Shown piece by piece: positions 1 through 9,596 of a stretch of 64,000 bases of DNA. The stretch covers positions 186,001 through 250,000 of the forward strand of contig NZ_JAUFPU010000001.1 of the NCBI RefSeq assembly GCF_030409555.1. The letters run 5' to 3'. Position 1 is the stretch's first letter. Every line of letters begins with the position of its first letter. The DNA is from Chitinimonas viridis (GTDB lineage Bacteria > Pseudomonadota > Gammaproteobacteria > Burkholderiales > Chitinimonadaceae). Under the pieces are notes generated by a model that did not search any database, was not told the DNA's origin, and was given only the letters and a program-made list of their open reading frames with translations. A program made the translations under genes and the position numbers.

Positions 1-233
1 TTAGAGCATTTGCACCATGCAGGGTACTACCAGAAACCATTGCCACCAAGGTTGGCGGGCGATATGGGCGCAATACCGTGGGCATCCCAAGCCCCGTACC
101 ACGTCCGCCCTCGTTTGCCAGGGCATGGTGGCGGTGACTGGCATTGCCTCGTTTGGCTGGCAAGCCCACGCCTGCGCTGCACGGACACCTGATACCGCTC
201 GCGGCCGATCATTCGGCCCCAGGGAGTTGCCCC
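1..233. other. left-edge non-coding stretch
   Basis: I see no convincing gene here. Open frames on both strands have no family-like composition and run antisense or out of frame with the following regulator. The stretch probably carries the promoter and leader of the AraC-family gene, whose Shine-Dalgarno AGGGAG lies at 221-226. Confidence 0.4.
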
Positions 234-1001
234 ATGTTTGCAACCAGTACTTTGGCCGCACAACGGCCCTACATCGTCCAGCAACTGAGCGATGTACTGT
301 TCGTCGAGTCCTTGTTCGAGCGCCTCCCCGACGTGGTGTTCTCGGTCAAGGACACACAAGGCCGCTATCTCGCCATGAGTAGCGCCTGCGTGGCGCGCTG
401 CCGCTTGCGGCATAAGCAGGATGCCATAGGCCGCACCGCTCACGACCTGTTCCCCAGCCACATGGCCCAGCGCTATTGCGAGCAGGACGCTGTTGTCTTT
501 GCGGCAGGCAGACCCATCGTCGACAGCCTGGACCTGACGCTCTACAACGATGGCAAGAGCGGCTGGTGCATCTCCAACAAACAACCCATACACAACGCCA
601 GCGGCACCCTGCTGGGCCTGGTCTGCATCTCCAAGGACCTCACCGAGCTAAGCCGTGATGGTTTGATAGACGCAGGCTTTGCCCGCGTGGTGGACTACAT
701 CCAGGCGCACTACGCCCGCCATCTCAATCTGCAGGAACTGGCCGATGTGGCCGGCTTGTCCATAGCCCAGCTGGACAGGCGGATGAAACGGGTATTCCAG
801 ACCAGCACCGGTGAGTTTGTCCGCCGTACCCGGCTGGAAGCCGCCCTGTACGCCATCCGCGAAACCACCATACCGATTGCCGATATTGCCGTGGATACCG
901 GCTTCTTCGACCAAAGCGCCCTGCACAAGCAATGCAAGCTGGCCACGGGGCTCAGCCCCAGGCAACTTAGGCTGCAACACTGCCGCGACAGCGCCGACTG
1001 A
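234..1001 (+). CDS. PAS domain-containing AraC-family transcriptional regulator
   Basis: The 255-residue product has an N-terminal PAS-like sensor (about residues 25-140, with the segment LPDVVFSVKDTQGRYL) and a C-terminal AraC-type double helix-turn-helix (about 150-250, with LQELADVAGLSIAQLDRRMK and the second helix pair ending GLSPRQLR). It is a DNA-binding regulator responding to a small-molecule or redox signal through the PAS domain; ligand and targets are unknown. I chose the ATG at 234 because AGGGAG sits 7 nt upstream; an in-frame ATG at 144 lacks such a site and adds a low-quality extension. It stands alone, convergent with typA, and ends at a shared bidirectional terminator. Confidence 0.85.
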   Translation: MFATSTLAAQRPYIVQQLSDVLFVESLFERLPDVVFSVKDTQGRYLAMSSACVARCRLRHKQDAIGRTAHDLFPSHMAQRYCEQDAVVFAAGRPIVDSLDLTLYNDGKSGWCISNKQPIHNASGTLLGLVCISKDLTELSRDGLIDAGFARVVDYIQAHYARHLNLQELADVAGLSIAQLDRRMKRVFQTSTGEFVRRTRLEAALYAIRETTIPIADIAVDTGFFDQSALHKQCKLATGLSPRQLRLQHCRDSAD

Positions 1002-1040
1002 AGCAGCATCTCAAGAACTTGTTCAAAAGACGCAAGACAT

Positions 1041-1074
1041 AAAAAAACGGCAACCCTCAGGTTGCCGTTTTTTT
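1041..1074. terminator. bidirectional intrinsic terminator between the AraC-type gene and typA
   Basis: A GC stem (CGGCAACC / GGTTGCCG, loop CTCA) is flanked by a run of A on the left and T on the right, so it reads as a rho-independent terminator on both strands for the two convergent genes. Confidence 0.9.
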
Positions 1075-1086
1075 GCTCTGCTGCAA

Positions 1087-2904
1087 TCAGCCTTCCGAAG
1101 CACGCTGGGCGCGCTTGCGATCATGCTCATTCAGGTGGCGCTTGCGGATACGAATGCTCACCGGGGTGATTTCCACCAGTTCGTCGTCGTCGATGAACTC
1201 CACGGCCGATTCCAGCGTCAGCTTGATCGGGGTGGTCAGGCGCACAGCCTCATCGGTACCCGAGGCACGCACGTTGGTCAGCTGCTTGCCCTTGATCGGG
1301 TTCACGATCAGATCGTTGTCGCGGCTATGGATGCCGATGATCATGCCTTCATACAGCTTGTCGCCAGGGCTCACGAACATGCGGCCGCGGTCTTCCAGCT
1401 TCCACAGTGCATAGGCCACGGCTTCGCCGTCATCCTGCGAGATCAGAACGCCATTGTGACGGCCAGGCATATCAGGCTTGGTCGGAGCGTAGTCGTCAAA
1501 CACGTGGCTCATCAGGCCGGTACCACGGGTCATGGTCATGAAGTCGGACTGGAAGCCGATCAGGCCACGGGCAGGAATATGGTATTCCAGGCGGGTACGA
1601 CCCTGGCCATCGCTTTCCATATTGGTCAGTTCGCCACGGCGACGACCGATTTCTTCCATGATGCCGCCCTGGTGGCTGTCTTCCAGGTCGATGGTCAGGT
1701 TTTCATACGGCTCGCACTTCACGCCGTTGATTTCCTTGTACACCACGCGCGGCTTGGCCACGGCCATTTCGAAGCCTTCGCGACGCATGCTTTCCAGCAG
1801 GATGGTCAGGTGCAGTTCGCCGCGACCGGAGACACGGAAGATATCCGCATCGCTGGTGTCTTCAACACGCAGCGCCACATTGGTCAGCAGTTCCTTGTTC
1901 AGGCGGTCGCGAATCTGGCGGCTGGTCACGAACTTGCCTTCAGTGCCGGCCAACGGCGAGGTATTCACCATGAAGTCCATGGTCAGGGTGGGCTCGTCCA
2001 CACCCAGGACCGGCAGACCTACCGGGGATTCCTTGTCACAGATGGTGACGCCAATACCGATATCGTCCAGACCGGAGATGATAATGATGTCGCCAGCCTC
2101 GGCCGACTCCACAGGCACCCGCTCCAGGCCCTGGAAACCCAGCACTTGGTTGATGCGGCCGGAAGCCACCTGCTCTTCATGGTTCATCACCACGACTTGC
2201 TGGCCCGGCTTGATGCGGCCGTTGATCACGCGTCCTACGCCCAGGCGACCGGTATAGGTGGAGTAATCCAGTGCGGCCAGCTGCAGTTGCAGCGGTGCAT
2301 CAGGGTTGCCCGGCGGGGTGGGCACGTGCTTGAGCACGGTCTCGAACAGGGGGCGCATATTGTCCGAGGTTTCATCCAGGTTCAGCTTGGCGAAACCGTT
2401 CAGGCCCGACGCGTAGATGATGGGGAAGTCGAGCTGCTCGTCGGTCGCACCCAGGCGGTCGAACAGGTCGAAGGTCTGGTCCAGCACCCAATCAGGGCGC
2501 GCACCGGGACGGTCCACCTTATTGATCACCACGATGGGGCGCAGGCCCAGGGCCAATGCCTTCTTGGTCACGAAGCGGGTTTGCGGCATGGGGCCTTCGA
2601 CGGCATCCACCAGCAGCAGTACGCCGTCCACCATGCCCAGCACCCGCTCAACCTCGCCACCGAAGTCGGCGTGGCCGGGGGTGTCGACGATATTGATATG
2701 CGTGCCTTCGAAATCGATGGCAGTGTTCTTGGCCAGAATCGTGATGCCGCGCTCTTTTTCAAGATCGTTGCTGTCCATCACGCGTTCGTCGACCTGCTGG
2801 TTTTCACGGAAGGTGCCCGATTGGCGCAGCAATTGGTCCACCAGCGTGGTCTTGCCATGGTCAACGTGGGCGATGATAGCGATGTTACGTAATGCGCGGC
2901 TCAT
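1087..2904 (-). CDS. typA: ribosome-associated GTPase TypA/BipA
   Basis: The 605-residue length is that of TypA/BipA, a translational GTPase that binds the 70S ribosome and supports 50S assembly and growth under stress or cold. The GTPase motifs are intact: G1 AHVDHGKT (12-19), switch I RGIT (52-55), DTPGH (74-78) and NKVD (128-131), followed by the elongation-factor-like domains and the BipA-specific C-terminus. The motifs follow the BipA order rather than EF-G or LepA. It is monocistronic, convergent with the AraC-type gene and divergent from the RhlE helicase, with about 430 bp between the two starts. Confidence 0.97.
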   Translation of the reverse strand: MSRALRNIAIIAHVDHGKTTLVDQLLRQSGTFRENQQVDERVMDSNDLEKERGITILAKNTAIDFEGTHINIVDTPGHADFGGEVERVLGMVDGVLLLVDAVEGPMPQTRFVTKKALALGLRPIVVINKVDRPGARPDWVLDQTFDLFDRLGATDEQLDFPIIYASGLNGFAKLNLDETSDNMRPLFETVLKHVPTPPGNPDAPLQLQLAALDYSTYTGRLGVGRVINGRIKPGQQVVVMNHEEQVASGRINQVLGFQGLERVPVESAEAGDIIIISGLDDIGIGVTICDKESPVGLPVLGVDEPTLTMDFMVNTSPLAGTEGKFVTSRQIRDRLNKELLTNVALRVEDTSDADIFRVSGRGELHLTILLESMRREGFEMAVAKPRVVYKEINGVKCEPYENLTIDLEDSHQGGIMEEIGRRRGELTNMESDGQGRTRLEYHIPARGLIGFQSDFMTMTRGTGLMSHVFDDYAPTKPDMPGRHNGVLISQDDGEAVAYALWKLEDRGRMFVSPGDKLYEGMIIGIHSRDNDLIVNPIKGKQLTNVRASGTDEAVRLTTPIKLTLESAVEFIDDDELVEITPVSIRIRKRHLNEHDRKRAQRASEG

Positions 2905-3336
2905 AAGAGAAACCTGTCAATTTCGATTCTGGAAACGAAGCATTTTAGCATGCCGATCTTTCTGCAACGCACAAAGTATTTGATTTTTTCTTTTGTTTTC
3001 AGCATACTGCGCCCCGTTGCATCAAAACACGGTGCACGATCATCGATACCTGACCTCCGCGCCGTTGCAGTTTCAACGTTTTGGCGCTCTTTCGGTTAGC
3101 GTCGATGTGGCGCTGCCGATCCGCATATCAGCCTAAGTTCGGGCCCTGCCGATCTCAGCTTTGTCAGCCTGGAAAACCAGGCTAGTAAACCAATTACGAA
3201 TCTACGCGCATGCCGCGCCGGACGGGTTTTAGCCTGTCGGCCCATAATACGGGGCTTGTTTAGTCGTGGCGTCTGTGCTCGGGTTCGTTCGCTTTCCGAT
3301 TAATTGTTATCGGCAAGCACCACCTAGGAAACCGCT
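2905..3336. other. divergent intergenic region, probable long 5' leader of the RhlE helicase
   Basis: There is no gene in this 432-bp gap. It must hold the promoters of typA (minus) and the helicase (plus). It contains at least two small hairpins on the helicase side: AGCCTGG/CCAGGCT at 3166-3183 and CCGAT/ATCGG at 3296-3313, the latter only 12 nt before the ribosome-binding site AGGAA (3326-3330). A long structured leader on a DEAD-box helicase suggests cold or autoregulatory control, which is inference. Confidence 0.4.
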
Positions 3337-5127
3337 TTGACACAAGTCACCTTCGCCGACCTCGGCCTTGCCCAGCCTATTCTTGACACCCTCGTTACCT
3401 CTGGCTACACCGAACCCACGCCAGTCCAAGCAGCTGCCATTCCCCTGCTGCTGCAACGTCGCGATGTCATGGCTTCGGCAGCCACCGGCACAGGCAAGAC
3501 CGCAGCCTTCATGCTGCCTGCACTGAACTTCCTGACCGAAAAAACCGAACGCCCCGGCAAGGGCCCACGCATTCTGGTGCTGTCGCCCACCCGTGAACTG
3601 GCTGCCCAGATCAAGAGCGCTGCCGAAACCTATGGCAAGCAGATCCGCCACGCCAAGGTTGTCAGCGTCGTGGGCGGCATGCCTTACCCGCTGCAGATCA
3701 AGCTGCTGTCCAGCCCCGTCGAAATCCTGGTCGCCACCCCTGGCCGCCTGATCGACCTGATGGACCGTGGCCGTATCGACCTGGGCCGTCTTGAAATGCT
3801 GGTACTGGACGAAGCCGACCGCATGCTGGATCTGGGCTTCCGCGACGATATCGCCCATATCGCCACCAAGCTGCCCAAGGAGCGCGTCACCGCCCTGTTC
3901 TCGGCCACGCTGGATGGCGATATCGCCACCATCGCCCAGTCTTTGCTGACCGACCCACAGCGCATTGAAATTGCCCCGCCGCCCAAGCGCCAGGAACAGA
4001 TCGTCGAAAAGCTGCACTACGCTGACGACATCACCCACAAGGCCAAGCTGCTGGACCGCATCCTGGAAGACGAAGCCGTCGGCCAGGCCATCATCTTCAT
4101 CGCCACCAAGCTGGATGCCGCTGACCTTGCCGACCGCCTGCTGGGCCAAGGCAAGAAGGCCGCCGCCCTGCACGGCGACATGCCGCAGCGCGAGCGTACC
4201 CGTACCCTGGCCCGCCTGAAGAAGGGCGAGATCGATGTGCTGGTCGCCACCGACGTCGCCGCCCGTGGTATTGACGTGGCCGGCATCACCCACGTGGTGA
4301 ACTTCGACCTGCCCAAGTTTGCCGAAGACTACGTCCACCGTATTGGCCGTACCGGCCGCGCTGGCCGTGACGGTATTGCCATCTCCTTCGCTGCCAAGCA
4401 CGAAGTGCCTGCCCTGCGTCGCATCGAGAAGTTTGTTGGCCGCAAGTTCAATCCGTATCAGTTGGAAGGCCTCGAAGCCCGCTTCGAGCCACGCCCCAGC
4501 AACGGTGGCAGCCGCTTCGGCAGCCGTGATGGCGCCGGTGCCCGCAACAAGTTCAGCGACAAGCCGCGTGATGGTGGCAAGCGCTTTGACGAGCGCAAGC
4601 CCGCCGGCGAAGGCCGCAGCTACGGCGATCGCAAGCCTTTCGGCGAAAAGACCTACGGCGAGCGCAAGGCCTACGGCGACCGCCCTGCCGGTGATCGTCC
4701 CGCTGGTGACCGCAAGCCCTACGGCGATCGCCCCGCTGGTGATCGCAAGCCTTTCGGTGACCGCCCTGCCGGTGATCGCGACAGCTACGGCAACCGCAAG
4801 CCTGCTGGCGAAGGCCGCAGCTTCAGCGACCGCAAGCCTTACGGCGACCGTGACAACATCGGCAACCGTGACAACGCTGGCAATCGCGCCCCCCGCACCA
4901 GCCGTGCAGACTTCAAGGGCCTGGAAACCGATGCCACCGTGTACTCGGAACAACCCCGCCTGACCCTGCACAGCCCGCTGGATGGTGGCAACCGCAAGCC
5001 GGGCAACCGCGGTGGCAATGGCAACGGCAAGCCATCGTTCAACCGTGGCGGTGGTGACAACCGTGGCAATGTTGCACCCAAGCGCCCCGGTGGTCGTCCG
5101 TCCTTCAGCAACCGCGACTTCGACTAA
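3337..5127 (+). CDS. rhlE: RhlE-type DEAD-box ATP-dependent RNA helicase with long repetitive basic tail
   Basis: This 596-residue RNA helicase has the full core: Q motif GYTEPTPVQ (23-31), motif I AATGTGKT (48-55), PTREL (84-88), DEAD (158-161), SAT (189-191) and HRIGRTGR (334-341). It unwinds or remodels structured RNA, typically in ribosome biogenesis or RNA decay. From about residue 390 it carries an unusually long low-complexity tail of Gly, Asp, Arg, Lys and Pro built from degenerate units such as GDRPAGDRKP, then an N/R/G-rich end; such tails bind RNA and can promote phase separation. The start is a TTG at 3337, supported by AGGAA 6 nt upstream and by homology beginning at once (TFADLGL). 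A strong terminator follows. Confidence 0.93.
   Translation: MTQVTFADLGLAQPILDTLVTSGYTEPTPVQAAAIPLLLQRRDVMASAATGTGKTAAFMLPALNFLTEKTERPGKGPRILVLSPTRELAAQIKSAAETYGKQIRHAKVVSVVGGMPYPLQIKLLSSPVEILVATPGRLIDLMDRGRIDLGRLEMLVLDEADRMLDLGFRDDIAHIATKLPKERVTALFSATLDGDIATIAQSLLTDPQRIEIAPPPKRQEQIVEKLHYADDITHKAKLLDRILEDEAVGQAIIFIATKLDAADLADRLLGQGKKAAALHGDMPQRERTRTLARLKKGEIDVLVATDVAARGIDVAGITHVVNFDLPKFAEDYVHRIGRTGRAGRDGIAISFAAKHEVPALRRIEKFVGRKFNPYQLEGLEARFEPRPSNGGSRFGSRDGAGARNKFSDKPRDGGKRFDERKPAGEGRSYGDRKPFGEKTYGERKAYGDRPAGDRPAGDRKPYGDRPAGDRKPFGDRPAGDRDSYGNRKPAGEGRSFSDRKPYGDRDNIGNRDNAGNRAPRTSRADFKGLETDATVYSEQPRLTLHSPLDGGNRKPGNRGGNGNGKPSFNRGGGDNRGNVAPKRPGGRPSFSNRDFD
4620..4880 (+). repeat. degenerate GDR/GNR-repeat coding segment in the helicase tail
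   Basis: Within the helicase tail, short units of the form (K/R)P(Y/F/A)G(D/E/N)R recur about a dozen times with near-repeated DNA (for example GACCGCAAGCCCTACGGCGA and variants). This is an in-frame, slippage-prone coding repeat, expected to vary in length between strains. Confidence 0.7.
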
Positions 5128-5147
5128 GTCGTCGCCTTGCGCCAAGT

Positions 5148-5177
5148 AAAAAAACCGCTCTCAGGAGCGGTTTTTTT
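5148..5177 (+). terminator. intrinsic terminator after the helicase gene
   Basis: Stem CCGCTC/GAGCGG with loop TCAG, flanked by seven A and seven T residues, begins 20 nt after the helicase stop codon. Confidence 0.92.
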
Positions 5178-5349
5178 ACGCCCACGCACCGCAACTCAGC
5201 GGGCCGTGCACTATGCTGATTCAAGTACTTACAAAAGGTGGCGGCGCCTCCAGGCTCGCCCACCGAATCTGCGTCCAGGGCGCAGGGTGCCCATGCCATG
5301 CATACCAGGCAGCAGTCGGGACAACCTTGCTCTGGTGCAAGGGGGAAGC

Positions 5350-6915
5350 ATGGATGCGATCGCCGTACAGCAGCAGGCCCATCTGGCCATGCCGGGCAAG
5401 GCTCATCAACGCAGATGGGGGCTCAAGCAGGGTCTCTACCTGTTCTTTGCGGTCCTGATACTCGGTCAGAGCGCGCTGGCCTGGCTAGCCTGGCATAGTG
5501 CCAGCCGGCTGATGATAGGCGGCACCAGCTACCAACAGATCATCAACGCCAAGGATCTGGTGGCCGATATCCTGCCGCCGCCGGCTTACCTGATCGAGGT
5601 GCATATGCTGGCACATGATCTGGCAGCCAACCCCAGCCCTGTGACGCAACAGCGGTTACGGCGGGAGATGGCGCGCTATGTCGACCGCATGCGCCACTGG
5701 CGCAATAGTCCTCTGCCGCCCGAGGTACTGCACACCTTGCTGACTCAGGCTGAGCCCGCAGGCCATCATTACCTGACGCAACTGGAATCCCGCTACCTGC
5801 CCGCCCTTGCCAGCCAGGATGCCACCCTGATTGCCAGCAGCCGGGCTGCGCTGGACAGGCTGTTCCTGATACATCGTGCAGGCATAGACGCCCAGGTGAA
5901 TGCCGCCCGGAACTATCTGCAGACACAGGAGCAGTCTGCCGCAGCCGGCATACAACAGGGCAAGCTGCGAATACTGCTGCTGTACGGACTCAGCATGCTG
6001 ATCCTGCTTGCGGCTGCATGGTTGGGCTGGCGACGGTTGGAACAGCTGCTGGGCGGCGAGCCCAATGCAGCCCGTCAGGCCATACGGCGGCTGGCGCGTG
6101 GTGATCTGGCGCAGGCGACCGCCATCAAGCCACACGACAGTAGCAGCCTGCTGGCCGAGCAGGAGCACATGCGCCAGCATCTGCTGGTGGTGCTTAAGGA
6201 GATACAGCAAGGCAGCCTGGCCCTGGAAGCGCATGCTGCCGAGATCGCCAGCAGCACCGAAGCCATGCGCCAGCAAAGTGACAGGTTGGCACAGGGCATA
6301 GGCCAGACACACGCGTCACTGGAACAAATACGCTTTGGCATCAGCCACACCCGCCAGAGCGCGGTGGCCAGCGCCAACCTGACCGAGGCAGCCCGCCTGC
6401 GTACCCGCCATGGCATAGAGCTGGCCATGACCGCCAGCAGTGAAATGCGCCAGATCGCACAATTGCTGAAGCTGGTGGATGACATTGCCTACCAGACCAA
6501 TATGCTGGCGCTCAACGCCACCATCGAAGCTGCCCGTGCCGGCCTGCATGGCCGTGGCTTTGCCGTGGTTGCCAACGAGGTGCGCAAGCTGGCCCAGCGT
6601 AGCCAGACAGCTGCCTCCGAGGTAAGCGGCATTACCGATCGCATACAGAAAATAGCCGACGAAGCCGTAGAGGAGTTCGGCGAACTGGATCGCGCCGTGG
6701 ATGAAGCCGCCCTGCGGGCCAGCGAGGTGGCGCAGGCCACCGAGCTGCAGGCAGCAGGTACGCGCCATATCGATGAGGCGCTCACGGGCTTTGCACAAGC
6801 CGCCCAAGGCGACAGCGCGGCGGCCGAAGAGCTGGCTACCACAGCCGAGGAAATGAGCAGGCTGGCCGAAAGCCTGCGCCAGCGCTTGGCTTACTTCCGC
6901 CTACCGGCAGGCTGA
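5350..6915 (+). CDS. methyl-accepting chemotaxis protein
   Basis: The 521-residue chemoreceptor has TM1 at about 29-50, a periplasmic helical domain (about 51-206), TM2 at about 207-227, a short HAMP-like linker ([20 protein letters not shown]) and a cytoplasmic signalling domain whose conserved hairpin ([18 protein letters not shown], continuing to EVRKLAQRS) lies at about 380-418. It relays an attractant or repellent signal to CheA/CheW; the ligand is unknown. The ATG at 5350 follows AAGGGGGAAG directly and gives a normal cytoplasmic N-terminus; an upstream in-frame extension would read through the preceding terminator. No che genes are adjacent, so it is an orphan receptor. Confidence 0.92.
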   Translation: MDAIAVQQQAHLAMPGKAHQRRWGLKQGLYLFFAVLILGQSALAWLAWHSASRLMIGGTSYQQIINAKDLVADILPPPAYLIEVHMLAHDLAANPSPVTQQRLRREMARYVDRMRHWRNSPLPPEVLHTLLTQAEPAGHHYLTQLESRYLPALASQDATLIASSRAALDRLFLIHRAGIDAQVNAARNYLQTQEQSAAAGIQQGKLRILLLYGLSMLILLAAAWLGWRRLEQLLGGEPNAARQAIRRLARGDLAQATAIKPHDSSSLLAEQEHMRQHLLVVLKEIQQGSLALEAHAAEIASSTEAMRQQSDRLAQGIGQTHASLEQIRFGISHTRQSAVASANLTEAARLRTRHGIELAMTASSEMRQIAQLLKLVDDIAYQTNMLALNATIEAARAGLHGRGFAVVANEVRKLAQRSQTAASEVSGITDRIQKIADEAVEEFGELDRAVDEAALRASEVAQATELQAAGTRHIDEALTGFAQAAQGDSAAAEELATTAEEMSRLAESLRQRLAYFRLPAG

Positions 6916-7084
6916 CCCGGCACACGCCGCTTGCACCGCGTCAGAATCAGGCTGTATGAACGACCCAGGTTTGCGACGAAACCACGCTTAGCGTCTGTTC
7001 AGGCGTGCGCAGCCGGCAGGGGGCTTATCCCCGGCGCCAGATAGCGCGGGCCGTCCACCGCGCGCTGACTATGCGAGGTTGTCC

Positions 7085-7702
7085 ATGACACATTTTAGGC
7101 TTGCACTGTACTTGCTCAGCGCCACCACCCTGGCAGACCCCATAGACGAGGCCTATGCCGCTTATGCACGCGGCGACAAGCCTGTCGCCCTGCAGCGCTA
7201 CCGCCAATTGGCTGAGCAGGGCCACGCCCTGGCACAGTTCAACTACGCCATGATGCTGCGGCGGGGTGAGGCCGGGCAAACCCAGGAGGACTGGCTGGTC
7301 TGGTTAGAGAAGGCGGCCACCGGCGGCGTGATGAATGCCAACTATGTATTGGGTCTGGCCTATGAGCGTGGCGATGGCGTGCCGGTATCGCAAGTACTGG
7401 CGACGCGCTGGTTCAAGCTGGCGGCCGAGCAAGGCCATACCGAGGCGCAACTCGACCTGGGCACCCAGTACTTCCTGGGGCGTGGCGCACCCAAGGATTA
7501 CACCGAGGCAGCACGCTGGTATGAGAAAGCCGCAGAGGGCGGCAATATGGGCGCGCAGTACCTGATTGCCTCCATGTACGAGCATGGCGACGGCAAGCCG
7601 GTCGATATCGCCCAGGCCTTGATGTGGTACACCGCTGCCGCGCGCCAGGGCGACCCTGCCGCCAAACTCAAGGCCGAGGTGCTGGCCCGCAGCCGTCCCT
7701 GA
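7085..7702 (+). CDS. Sel1-like repeat (SLR) protein
   Basis: The 205-residue protein has a short hydrophobic N-terminus (possible signal peptide, residues 1-17) followed by four to five Sel1-type repeats of about 36 residues, recognisable by units such as AEQGHALAQFNYAMMLRRGE, GGVMNANYVLGLAYERGDG, EQGHTEAQLDLGTQYFLGRG and EGGNMGAQYLIASMYEHGDG. SLR proteins are alpha-solenoid adaptors for protein-protein interaction, often in envelope or signalling roles. The start at 7085 has GAGG 6 nt upstream; a TTG two codons earlier is less likely. It lies between two chemoreceptor genes, but spacing on both sides argues against co-transcription. Confidence 0.85.
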   Translation: MTHFRLALYLLSATTLADPIDEAYAAYARGDKPVALQRYRQLAEQGHALAQFNYAMMLRRGEAGQTQEDWLVWLEKAATGGVMNANYVLGLAYERGDGVPVSQVLATRWFKLAAEQGHTEAQLDLGTQYFLGRGAPKDYTEAARWYEKAAEGGNMGAQYLIASMYEHGDGKPVDIAQALMWYTAAARQGDPAAKLKAEVLARSRP

Positions 7703-7937
7703 CTGCCCTACCCACCACACCAGCAAGTCCCAGCGGCCCAGATGCGGGCACTGCCCGCAACGTCTGCATGGCACCGCCACGGTGGCCAACATGCCCGGCG
7801 AGCCGGTATCGCCACCTGGAGACATGGATTAAATTCCATGACAAGGATATATTGTTTAGAAAGCTAGCACGCATAAGGCTTAGCGGATCGGGAGGAAACC
7901 CTGACGTACAAGACAGACAAACAACAGGAGTACCACC

Positions 7938-9557
7938 ATGACCCTGCGAGCCAAGCTGATTGTTCTTGTCACCGGACTTCTGGTCATGATGCTGGGTTTG
8001 GGCATCAACAACCTCACCCGGCTGGCCAGCACCAATGCCGCCTTTGCCACCACCTATAAAGACCGCGTCGTCCCACTGGATCAGCTCAAGGTGGTTGCCG
8101 ACATGTATGCGGTCAATATCGTGGATACCACCCACAAAGCCAATCACCAGACCATCACCGCAGCAGCTGCGCGTACTGCCGTCGCCGAAGCCAACAAGCA
8201 GATTAGGGCAAACTGGCAGGCCTACGCCGCGACCGAGCTCACTGCGGAAGAAAAGCAGCTGGTCGCCGAGGCTGAAACCGCCATGAAGGCTGCCGACATG
8301 GCAGTGGCCAAGCTCGATCAGCTGCTGGCTGCGGGCGACACCACCGGGCTTGATGCCTTCGCACGCACCGACCTCTATCCGGCCATAGACCCGATATCAG
8401 GTAGCATATCCAAGCTGGTTGAGCTGCAATTGAAAGAGGCACGCAAGAACTTTAGCTCTGCCCAGGACGACTACGCCCAGACACGGATGGTGACCTGGAT
8501 TACCTTGCTGGCCGCCATGGTGATTGCAGGGGGTGTTTCGGCCTGGTTACTGAATGGCATGAACCGCAAGATCGGCACGCTGCGTGAAACCCTGCGGCAG
8601 GCTCGCGACAAGCGCGACCTGACCTTACGGGTACCGGTAACCGCCAACGACGAGATAGACAGCATCGCCCGCGCCTACAACACCCTGGCCGACAATATGC
8701 AAACCCTGGTGCAGGCCGTGGCCAAGGCGGTGGACACCGTCAATCACGAAGCCGAACAACTGGCCAACACCACCCAGCAGGTGGCCCTGGCATCCAACGC
8801 AGGTTCCGAGGCCACCAGCGCCATGGCCGCGGCGGTGGAGCAGGTCACCGTCAGCATTGCCCATGTGGCGGACAACGCCCACGAGGCCCATGAGCTGGGT
8901 GCCACCAGCCGGCAGCAAGCAGCTAGCGGCGCAGACCAGATACGTGCCACAGTAAGCCATATGCAGGCAATAGACCGCGCCGTGGCCGAGGCCGCAGGCA
9001 AGGTGACCACCCTGGGTCAGGACGCCCAGCGCATCACCTCGGTCGTCAGCGTCATCAAGGATGTGGCCGACCAAACCAACCTGCTGGCGCTCAACGCCGC
9101 CATCGAAGCCGCCCGAGCCGGCGAGCAAGGGCGTGGCTTTGCCGTGGTGGCCGATGAAGTGCGCAAACTGGCCGAGCGCACAGCCAATGCCACCATCGAT
9201 ATCCAGCAGATGGTGACCCAGATAGGCGGTAACAGCGAACAGGCTGTCGGCGCAATGAACACCACGGTGGAGCGGGCCCATGAATGTGCCGAACTGGCCA
9301 GCCGCGCCGGGCTGTCCATCGCCGCCATCACCGAGGGGGTGGATGCCAGCGAACAGGCTGTCGCCAACATTGCCGAGTCGCTGAACGAGCACAAGGCCGG
9401 TACCCAGCAGATAGCGCAACAGGTGGAGAAGGTCGCTCAGATCAGCGAAGAAAACACCGCCGCCGTGGCCGCCATGAACCAAACGGCCAGCATGCTAGGC
9501 CGGCTGACCCATGAGCTCTGCGGCGAGGTCAACCAGTTCCGCTACGATGCCCGCTGA
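7938..9557 (+). CDS. methyl-accepting chemotaxis protein (four-helix-bundle sensor)
   Basis: The 539-residue receptor has TM1 at about 6-24, a four-helix-bundle-type periplasmic domain (with the typical DTTHKANH region), TM2 at about 184-205, a HAMP domain ([14 protein letters not shown] through [21 protein letters not shown]) and a cytoplasmic domain with the canonical hairpin [20 protein letters not shown] (about 377-396). It reports to the chemotaxis kinase; the ligand is unknown. CAGGAG at 7926-7931 precedes the ATG. The 235-bp upstream gap has no gene. The downstream neighbour is convergent. Confidence 0.94.
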   Translation: MTLRAKLIVLVTGLLVMMLGLGINNLTRLASTNAAFATTYKDRVVPLDQLKVVADMYAVNIVDTTHKANHQTITAAAARTAVAEANKQIRANWQAYAATELTAEEKQLVAEAETAMKAADMAVAKLDQLLAAGDTTGLDAFARTDLYPAIDPISGSISKLVELQLKEARKNFSSAQDDYAQTRMVTWITLLAAMVIAGGVSAWLLNGMNRKIGTLRETLRQARDKRDLTLRVPVTANDEIDSIARAYNTLADNMQTLVQAVAKAVDTVNHEAEQLANTTQQVALASNAGSEATSAMAAAVEQVTVSIAHVADNAHEAHELGATSRQQAASGADQIRATVSHMQAIDRAVAEAAGKVTTLGQDAQRITSVVSVIKDVADQTNLLALNAAIEAARAGEQGRGFAVVADEVRKLAERTANATIDIQQMVTQIGGNSEQAVGAMNTTVERAHECAELASRAGLSIAAITEGVDASEQAVANIAESLNEHKAGTQQIAQQVEKVAQISEENTAAVAAMNQTASMLGRLTHELCGEVNQFRYDAR

Positions 9558-9596
9558 AGACCTGCGGCGCACTGGAAACGGGAAGCCGGGGGCCTG

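Noticed and set aside
1012-1031. Possible further copy of the dispersed repeat (GAACTTGTTCAAAAGACGC)
   Set aside because: Only the TGTTCAAA core matches; too weak to count.
811-2892. Long plus-strand frame of 693 codons opposite typA
   Set aside because: It is antisense to a fully conserved typA, has no ribosome-binding site and a His/Gln-rich composition typical of the reverse complement of GC-rich coding DNA.
3307-5145. 612-codon minus-strand frame opposite the first rhlE
   Set aside because: Its repetitive Ala/Val/Gly product mirrors the helicase tail; the helicase motifs on the other strand are decisive.
7820-7860. Possible flagellar sigma-28 promoter before the chemoreceptor at 7938
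   Set aside because: TAAA is present but no GCCGATAA-like -10 at the required spacing.
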